From Sebastes aleutianus (lineage: Eukaryota > Chordata > Actinopteri > Perciformes > Sebastidae): 64,000 nucleotides of DNA. Of this stretch, positions 56,001 through 64,000 are shown one piece after another. Location: positions 20,513,629 through 20,577,628 of the forward strand of contig CAKAKS010000032.1 in NCBI GenBank assembly GCA_916700875.1, in the 5' to 3' direction. Under the pieces are notes generated by a model. That model had not been told where the DNA came from, made no database searches, and saw only the letters and a list, made by a program, of their open reading frames with translations. Position numbers and translations under genes: made by a program. Numbering within the stretch: the stretch's first letter is position 1; the number at the start of each line of letters is the position of its first letter.

Positions 56001-58383
56001 AAAAGTCTATTCCAATTAAGTTTCACCCTCTTTCCCCCCCAGCGCCGAACCCATTAGGATTTTAAGAAATGTCGAAATGTCCCATCTCGCGATCTTAACA
56101 CTCAGCAGAGGAAGTGCGCTTCAAACTTGAGCGGAGGGTCACTGAACAAAGGCGCCATTGAGGAACATTAGTGGCAGTTAGCATATGACCTCATCTGCCA
56201 CTACATTTAAGTCATTGTGCGTAACACAGATATCGGTTTCAGGTCCCAGTCGCTCTGCTCATTCTGGCTGTTGGTCCAGCTTTTTATTTTCTGCCCTTTA
56301 AAAAGCCACCACAATTATTACCTCATATTCATTTACTCGCTATGCAGGTTGTACTTGATTTAATCTTACAGTCTTTAAGGTCCTTTAAGGAAAAGATAAA
56401 CCTTCAGTGGGGAAAAGTGAATAAAACACACTCTTGATCTGGAATCTGCTAAACAGAAGTTTATCTCTGGCCTCTTCATTTACAGTGGTGCAAAAATCAT
56501 GCGTCAAAAACTAATAGCAAGGGATACGTGTGCACTTCATTCACACGTTTACATGTTATTTTAAGTAGATGTAAATGTGTTAACCGTTAAGTCCCCCGCT
56601 GTCTGCACACCAGTTACATGATTATTACACATTGTGCACACTTTCATTTACACCTCTGTGCCTGTCTTTTTATGAATTTGATCTAATTAGTGCATAAAAA
56701 GGAAATTGCACAGAATTTGATATATAATTGGCTCCACACTACATGTATTTACTCATGGATGGAGATGAAGTGCTTTCGCTTGAGGGCAGAAACATACAAT
56801 TAACTAAACATTACAATTATGTCAAAAAGTCTATATTTTTCGTTTTTTAAGTCCATTGTCCGATAAAATTTTTTAAGGTGGAGGTACACTAAGTCCGTTG
56901 ATGTAAGTGAAGTCGACGGATCCTATTCATTCTCTATGTGCGAGAAAGAGATCCTGCCGTACGTTGCATAGCGTTGATCAAATATGATCAAACAAGATTC
57001 TCTTACTGTAATGCCTTTTTCTCGCCTAAAAGTTTTTCAGAAACATATTTTAGTGTACTGTTTTGCTGTAAAATGAGAACGCTTGTCACCGGGCCGCCAT
57101 GTTAAGAACAGTCTAACCAAGACCGATTGGTCAGCCCATTGGCCCAGAGTGAACCGGACCGTTTTTGGTTTCGTCACGTCTTTTCGTTTGTTGGCCGGAC
57201 TTGGTGTATCTGCACCATTACGCACAGAAATCTTGCACACTGGGTAATTTTATTATTTTCTTCGTTGCGAAAATTCGCAATTCAAGACAAAACTGAATTA
57301 ATTACGTGGGTGCAATGGATAGCGCTAGTCCCAAACATGGGTAATGAATAAATGACATTAGCAAGAAGCTATCGTTTAGCTGCCTAGAGCACAATCACTA
57401 CTGTCTACTACTTTGTGATCGTCCCCAATTCCAAACTGTTCTGCTATCACCTGTCACAATCTATCTTCAAATTCCACATCTCTGTATTCTTTAGAAGTGC
57501 TTTGTGCTGGGAGACGTGAATCTGTTTATCAGATGCCATTTTGAATAAGACGTCTGCACAGACGGTTAGTTCTGGCGCCAACACTGCTGTACAGTATCAG
57601 AGTCTGTGTTTTTTTTTACATTCTTAACAGATTCACCTTAATGTTTTTAAGATATGATTTGCAACTAAAAGTGTACATTTAACGTTTTACCACATCTACT
57701 GTAACCTGCATTTTTCATCCTTTTAACATCTGATCTGAGACATGGCCTGAAAGATAACCTTATCTAAAAGTAGTGCATGAATAAAATCCAACAACGGATA
57801 TCTACTTTCCTGCGGTGTTTCATTTTCAGTTCCCAGTAATCTTGCCAGTAACAACAGGATGAACTCTTGTTGGATCACAGGAGGGAGTTATATGGGAGGC
57901 TTGTAGCTGCTCGCAAACACAAATGGAAACCAATAGACCCAGCAGCGGACAACCTTGAGTTCTGTCCAAAATCGCCTCGATGATAGATCAAATCTGGTAC
58001 ATTTGTCTGCAGAGAGAAATGTTCTGTTCATTTTGGAGAAAAGGTCAACCAGCATGTACAGCAAAATGGTTCCATCTGCAGCACAAGCAAATCAGAGGAT
58101 GTGCGGGCTCGCTGTGGAGCTCAGATCAGATAGCAGGAGCAAAAGTAAAATATAAACACCAGATCTAAGCAAGTGAGTCAGATGCACAGGGAAATGTGGT
58201 CTTTTTTTCCTTTGTATTGAATTAAACATATTGATGCAGATGCAGATTTGCTCAAACAACTCCCTAATCTGAAAGGAAAAGTGATTGGAGAAAAAGAAAC
58301 AACATTCTTGCTTTTGTATTTGCAACATAAAGGGTAACTTCTGTATGTTTCAACCTCGACCCTATTTTCCCATGTTTTTGTGT
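56001..58383. other. unique non-coding DNA
   Basis: Apart from the family D fragment (56970-57110) nothing is recognised. Confidence 0.45.
56970..57110 (-). mobile_element. family D fragment
   Basis: Contains the complement of the family D core: GCGTTGATCAAATATG, CTTACTGTAATGCC and GTGTACTGTTTTGCTGTAAA, ending at CCGGGCCGCCATGTT. Diverged, no ends. Confidence 0.75.
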
Positions 58384-59125
58384 CTAACTGACTAATAGCG
58401 ACAACAATATCTGAAATTGGTCCAGTATTGAGGGAGAACGCTGTAGACGGCAGCTGCTCACGGGCTGCAATATGGTGCTATAGGGGCAAGCTGGCGCCGT
58501 CATTTACGTCCACTAAAAGTGCTTGTTTTTGCAATGACAGGCTCTGATTGTTATTATAAGTGTCTGACATTATGGAAAGAGTCTCGCTCAAGGAGAAGTA
58601 TCGTTCTGAAATCTGGCGAGGTGACGTGTTGTCGGGAGACAACGGTGGAATAGTGGAATACATCCATGGTGGAGATGAGAGTGTCAACCAGGCAGAGTTT
58701 GTTGTGTTGGAGTACAGAAAGCGTAGCTTAGTGTTATCTATAAGACTTTCAATGTCATGGCTGAATATTCAGATGATTTCCACAATGTAGATGAGGTCTA
58801 TGAATTCTGATGGTCGCCCGAATTTATTTGAGTATAGGGATATGCAGATTTCATAACGAGACTTCTCCTTGAGCGGGACTTGGACACAATAACAAACAGA
58901 CCGGATCAAGCGAAAGGTAAGGAAAATTATTTCTCTGTTATTTTCATAACGTTATCAGATACTTAATAACAATCTGAGCCTGTCAGTGGCACTTTTAGTG
59001 GACACAACAGTACATTGGCGCTGCTTGACACTTGCCCTCGCAGGTCGTTTTGCAGCTGCAGGTTACAGTGTTCTCCCTCAATACTGGTCCAATTTCAGAA
59101 ATTGTTGTCCCTATTAGTCACTTAG
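58384..59125. mobile_element. foldback (long inverted repeat) element
   Basis: The left arm starting CTAACTGACTAATAG pairs with the right arm ending CTATTAGTCACTTAG. GAAATTGGTCCAGTATTGAG and GTCCACTAAAAGTG recur inverted in the other arm. Symmetry resumes near the centre (58576-58617 against 58847-58882). The 76-codon frame between the arms has no recognised domain. Confidence 0.8.
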
Positions 59126-59255
59126 CCTCAATATGACATCTCAGAAGTCTTTTTCTGTGCCTTTTGTAATTGAGTGACTGAGCCTGCAAGATAAAAACCC
59201 TTGGAAACATCTTTATAGGAGTGGCACACATGTAAAAAAGTGTCACAAGTAACAT

Positions 59256-59610
59256 TTAAAGGTGCAGTGTGTAGGATTTGGTGGCATCTAGTGGTGAGAT
59301 TGCAGATTGCAACCAACTGAAACTTCTCCCATGTGCCAAGTGTGTAGGAGGACTACGGTGGCCGACATGAAAATGCGAACGTCCCTATCTAGAGCCAGTG
59401 TTTGGTTTGTCCGGTCTGGGCTACTGTAGAAACATGGCGGCCAGCTCCGTGAAGAGGACCCACTACCTATGTAGATATAAACGGCTCATTTTAAAGTAAC
59501 GACAACACAATGATTCTTATTTTCAGGTGATAATACACTAAAGAAAACATTAATATTATATTCTATTTCAGTCAGTAGATCCCCCTAAATGCTGCACACA
59601 GGTCCTTTAA
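59256..59610. mobile_element. TTAA-flanked MITE (family E), short copy
   Basis: Starts TTAAAGGTGCAGTGTGTAGG, ends ACACAGGTCCTTTAA, TTAA at both edges. Shares GCAACCAACT, CTCTAGAGCCAG-like and ATGTAGATATAAAC with 41889-42750 but is not a long palindrome. It is a MITE type I know from percomorph genomes. Confidence 0.9.
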
Positions 59611-61244
59611 GAGCTGGGATATGTAAAATAAACTAATCATGCTGCCGGTGTCTCTTAATCTACAACAGTATTTCTCTCAATTTTATGACTTCAGTGGAAT
59701 AAAATTTGTGCAGGAGAATGTCAACTGAAAAATGGATTCACATAAAACCCCAAAAGTACTATTAAATCCTATGTTTTATTAAAAGCATCATTAAAAACAA
59801 TTTTTAGTACCGTCAAGAAAAGCATTGCCAAAAGCCTTCTCACGGTACCTAATGTCACACACACACACGCACACACACGCATCACACACCATCACACACT
59901 CATAATCCAATCTTATTCTTCCTTTTATTTCGACACCTAGAGCAAGTTCATTGGGGGAGGCAGACGGCGTGCATCAGTTAGTGTGCAGTGTGTCAGTGCT
60001 TAGTGTGTAATCTGAGAGGAGTCTATATTAGCATAGTGAATCAAACAAAACATCGGCTCTGCCAGTGATGTAAACACAGGGAATTAAACCTCCTGCAGTT
60101 CACTGCCTGGTCATCTTCAGCTAATTTGACTGTGCAAGAAATCAAGTCTCCACTCAATTACAGCATCTGCTTTCCACGCACAACTACGAGAGCGGGTATC
60201 ATTTACAACTGAGGACTGCAAAACCTCTTCAAAGGGGGATTTAAATTAGAGAAAGTATTATGAAAATGTTCTCTTTTCTTTCAAAAAGTACAAATATATG
60301 TGCATAATACTGATACAGATGCCTGATGGGATTTCATTACAGATGCAAGATTTGTTCTTCCCAAACTCTCTTCTCTTTTTTCCTTGTTGCAAGAGTTGTT
60401 TTTTTCCTGACCTTTCCGGTCAAAACAAGACCTCTTCCGCGCTCTCACAGCCGGAGAGCCATCGGCAGGCCTGTGGCTGGCAATTATGCCTCAAACTGCT
60501 CTCCTCTCCTTCCAAACTCTCAGACATGTTGGGCATCTACCACCCACTGCACTCACAGTGAGGTCTCCAAGCCAGCAGACAAAATAAAAAAGAATATCGG
60601 CTGCTGGAGATTCAACAGCTGTTTCCAGTGGACTACAATTCCTGCAGTTCTGCTTAAATTTGAAACAACGTGTAAGATCCGGACAGAATTTGAGTTTAAA
60701 ACTTAAAAAAAAATTAACTAACTATAATTAAATGAGTGTGAGTCAGTTGAGACCTTCTGCTAAAGATGTCTCTGTATTGTGATGCAGAGATATTTACTGA
60801 AATGAGCATGCTAACTGACTAGTGCCAGCCTGTCCTGTCCTGTCTTGTAACACCACTTGTATCTCAAGAGGCGATAGTGAGTCATTGTAGCGTCCAGTCT
60901 GCGCTCAGTCCAACATGAGAGAGTGAAGAAGTAGAGCCCTACCAAGGACTTGGCAATAATACATCCATGGTCCGTGTGTATTTTGATTTAAATCCAAAGA
61001 GGCAGAAACAACGAAACGGCTCTCAGAGTTTGCGCAGTTTGGTTGAATTTTACGTATTCTTGCCTTGTTGTTAGTTAGAAGTAGGCTTTCTTTTTAATAA
61101 CTGATGACTGTAAATTTAGATTGTATAGATCCAGTAGTAGAGGTGAAATGCTGCCCCCTATGTCTTTGGTGCAGGTGGCACTCTCATCGACCATCAATTA
61201 ATTATGTAACAGGTAATGTTGGGATTGCATAAAAGGTTACTAAC
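59611..61244. other. unique non-coding DNA
   Basis: Short interrupted CA runs (59856-59896). A 126-codon frame at 60326-60706 has no recognisable domain. No gene supported. Confidence 0.45.
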
Positions 61245-61835
61245 CATAGACTGTATATAAGAAGTGGACGTAGTCACCGTGACATCATCCATTGTTTTGT
61301 GGACTGGCATTTTGAAGCCTCAAGTTCGGCATTTTGACCATCGCCATCTTGGTTTTTGGCTGATGCCATCTTGGTCTTTTGCAACTAGAAGTGACACGAG
61401 AGGGTGGAGCTAAGTACAACCAAATACTGAATAAGACATTTTGAGGCAAAAGGTTAAAGTTCTAGGGCGAAAACACCGACAACTCCCAGATTGGACAACG
61501 CCATGGTAGCGGCCTGTCAATCACAAGGTAGCCATGCCCTAAAGCATACCCTGCTTTATGGTCTATTTGACTCTAAATGGGACCATAATTTACTAAATAA
61601 ACATCATGCTGTATTGAAGAAGACTTGAAACTAGCGATTGAGACCATAAACTCATGTTTACAATGATTACTGAGGTAATAAATCAAGTGAGAAGTAGGAT
61701 CATTTTCTCATAGACTTCTATACAATCAGTCTTCTTTTTGCAACCAGAGTCGCCCCCTGCTGGCGATTAGAAAGAATACAAGTCTAAGGCACTTCCGCAT
61801 TGGCTTCACTTCTCAGACCCCGGAGTTGCCCACTG
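61245..61835 (-). mobile_element. family A element, minus orientation
   Basis: On the plus strand it starts CATAGACTGTATATAAG and ends GTTGCCCACTG. Flanked by TTACTAAC (61237-61244) and CAACTAAC (61836-61843), six of eight positions equal, an eroded 8-bp duplication. The body matches 29380-29998 in reverse. CTCF-like core at 61749-61763; the CRE-type site has one substitution. Confidence 0.92.
61749..61763 (-). promoter_or_regulatory. CTCF-like core motif inside family A, reverse
   Basis: Plus strand reads GTCGCCCCCTGCTGG, the exact complement of the 15-mer at 845, 8738 and 29452, so it faces the opposite way. Confidence 0.55.
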
Positions 61836-63461
61836 CAACTAACCGGGACATTATGTTAGGGATATGTGTTTCTATGTCTACTCTCTGTCTTTTTTATATG
61901 CAGCACTCATTGGTATGCAATGAGAGAGTGTGCGAGGGGATTTAAGGCCCACCCATTACCTTAGGATGCTTTTTCTATCGTTTGAACAGCTTTTTTACAG
62001 GCTGATTAGCTGCTTTGAGGGTGAGTTGAATCAAGAGTGAGTTTCAGAGCTTTCCGACATCTGCACAAGCTACGACATGGCATATCGAACTGTGAACTTC
62101 CTCTCTGCTCACTGCAGCAAATGGACCAGTTGTGTAGAACCTTTCTCCATCCCTAATGAGCCTGAGATCGATCACCGCCTGATAAAATCAGCATATTTCC
62201 ACAGTGGAGCAGTGGTTCCTCCAATGTTGTAAATTAAATAATGTATCATTATTCTGAGCAGTATTTAGTGAAATAGTCCTATTTGGTTAATCCTCTGGAA
62301 CTGATTAAAATGACTTAAAGCACAAACATACAACACGATTCAAGTAAAGCCATTTACAACATTTGATCCGTATTTTTCTTTGAGCAAAGCCGTGTATTAG
62401 CAGAGTGGGAGGATTTTGGTTTGCTCTCAATTTTTAGTTCTTCTTCACACTCTGTAGTCTGAAAAGCAAAAAAAATATGGCGAGGTGATAGATTCCCCCG
62501 CTGTACTTTAATATAAAAACCAGGCCGGGAGATATCCAGCTGTATTTGGACTCTGTGACTGAAACTCTCCGCAGAGGCTTCCCTTGTCTCACTGCAGCTG
62601 AATAGCACACAAGGAGGCAGTTAGTGACCCAGTGACCCCGTCCACAGAGAAACAGAGCTGGGTGGGATTATATCGACGCTAGCTGGACCCAGGCCAATGC
62701 TTAGCCATAACATTCTGGCCAGAGATAACATACTTTTTAATTACATATGGACTACAGCTATGCTAAATTTCTCCAGTGAACCCTCTCCTGGGAGGTCGCC
62801 ACTAAACTTGACATAATACATCAAACATAGCTTAATGTGATTACAATGTGCAGGGGTCTGCACTTAAGTCAAGAGCGAGAGGGACGTTGCCAACCCTTTT
62901 GTCTCAGGACAGGTTGTGTAATGGCTCTTCCACTTACCTTTTCTAAGAACTGTTTCTTTAAAATGAAGCAAGTATCGAACTGTTGCCTGGTGTCCTAGGT
63001 TGGAAGTGCACGCGTGTCCACCTTCATGTGTAAATATATGCATAAATGTGTGTTTCCCAAACCTCCTATAACTTATGTTCATATATGATGAATTTGCAAT
63101 AGAAAATATGTTTAGTAAGAAACGTAATTTTGCTTTTTTTTAATCAACATAATGATGAAACATTCAGTTTATTGCCAACGCAAAATGTATTTTCAAGACG
63201 GATTCATTGTCAAAGTATTACAATTGTTTCCCTACAATATCTGGTCATGGCAACTAAAACATGATTAACTAATAATTCATGTTTTGTTCAGGCAACTCAA
63301 AGCACTTGGTTTTCACCTGCCTGCTGCTGCAGCTGGAAACAGGATTGATGAGAGCTGTGAGACTCAACCAAAACAGTTAAATTATGGGCTGCAAAACCAA
63401 AACAATGAGCTGAAAGAAGCAAAAACACTCTGTAGAGCTGAGGAGAGCTACAGAGTTTGGC
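61836..63461. other. unique non-coding DNA
   Basis: No repeat or gene recognised. A near-perfect minus-strand splice donor (AAAAG|GTAAGTGG at about 62938-62930) lacks a convincing acceptor. Confidence 0.45.
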
Positions 63462-63930
63462 AGGCTGTTCTCATACACCGTCCGTAGCTATACCTACGAA
63501 AAGTAATGCACTGTAATTTGTATATATCCTACAAAATCAATTTGTATGTAATCCAGACTGCTGTTCTTATCCTGTGTGAAACCAGAAGTCAACGTAGATT
63601 TATTTGTCACGTAACTTCCGTACTTAAGTTACGCCACTTTCAGAGTTACTTAAACCCAAACCACGACATTTCCCTAAACCTAACTAAGTAGTTTTTATCA
63701 TGTAACTTCCGTACTTAAGTTCCGTAACTTCCGGTGTTATTTTAACCCAAACCGTAATATTTTCCTAAACCTAACTTATTTGTTTTGTTTCCTGTGAAGA
63801 CGGAAGTTTATTTTGAAAAGACTGGAGCAGAAATTGACATGTGCGTCACGTGTTGCTTGACATTCGGAGGAAAACGCACGGAAAACAAGGAATAACTTTT
63901 GGTAAGATATCATACGAACCGTTGTGTGAG
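63462..63930 (+). mobile_element. family F MITE
   Basis: Starts AGGCTGTTCTCATACACCG and ends CGAACCGTTGTGTGAG; ends are imperfect inverted repeats (CTCATACACCGT-CCGTA against CTCACACAACGGTTCGTA). Contains repeated CCTAAACCTAAC and CTTCCGTACTTAAGTT, the latter twice (about 63614 and 63707). Non-coding. Confidence 0.8.
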
Positions 63931-64000
63931 TTGGTTGATAATTCTCTGTGGGTTTGTCGCTAAGAACAACAACTTTCACATCACTCACATTATTTGACTC

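Noticed and set aside
58560..58790. 76-codon frame between the arms of the foldback element
   Set aside because: No recognised domain, and its start overlaps the inverted arm sequence.
60326..60706. 126-codon open frame with several cysteines
   Set aside because: Cysteines show no regular spacing and the frame has no homologous look or splice context.
62930..62997. Minus-strand splice donor AAAAG|GTAAGTGG with an open segment upstream
   Set aside because: The only nearby acceptor (CCTAG at about 62998) has a poor pyrimidine tract; one good donor alone is expected by chance.

Overview
This window looks like nuclear DNA from a spiny-rayed (percomorph) teleost fish. The basis is its dense mix of short non-autonomous DNA transposons of types I know from such fish, together with many (CA)n, (CT)n and (CTG)n microsatellites and the overall base composition. 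I found no protein-coding gene, tRNA, rRNA or known microRNA. All long open frames lie in low-complexity tracts, in transposon debris or in unrecognisable unique sequence. It reads as a gene desert or the inside of a very large intron. I cannot name the locus.

Recognisable transposon copies fill a large share of the window. Family A lies at 514-1371, 8666-9711, 29380-29998 and 61245-61835. Its relative B lies at 18162-18430 and 38617-38904. They have CA...TG ends, and four of the six copies have 8-bp target duplications that I could read. hAT-like elements lie at 3526-4092, 17640-18540, 22943-23593, 24839-26114, 34374-35105 and 51772-52080. Elements bounded by TTAA lie at 9024-9475, 25228-25790, 38453-39095, 41889-42750, 45529-46432 and 59256-59610; family D (15008-15705, 19676-20013, 52092-52697, 56970-57110) also appears to end in TTAA. 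Family G (12641-13102, 35703-36770), family F (17326-17611, 49166-50150, 63462-63930), family J (20336-21271) and a foldback element (58384-59125) complete the set. Several are nested, which gives relative ages. Two decayed coding remnants survive: a hAT BED-finger N-terminus (17960-18121, minus) and a probable Myb/SANT-like domain (20678-20945, minus).

The unique DNA between these elements contains blocks that resemble conserved non-coding enhancers: 22590-22790, 26115-26530, 28190-28350, 31740-32160, 43381-43720, 53790-54010 and 55030-56000. The best are a cluster of five TAATCC/GGATTA sites in 172 bp (43438-43609) and an exact 20-bp repeat of a homeodomain site (55703 and 55723). Several strong splice-site pairs bracket tiny possible exons, including 18 nt at 31972-31989 and 35 nt at 14073-14107.

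The most interesting system-level signal is that family A carries a near-consensus CTCF core and usually an intact CREB-type site. It has placed same-facing CTCF-like sites at 845, 8738 and 29452 and an opposing one at 61749. A separate CTCF-like pair sits at 53371-53406. This could make the transposons part of how the region folds, but that is inference from motif matches only.
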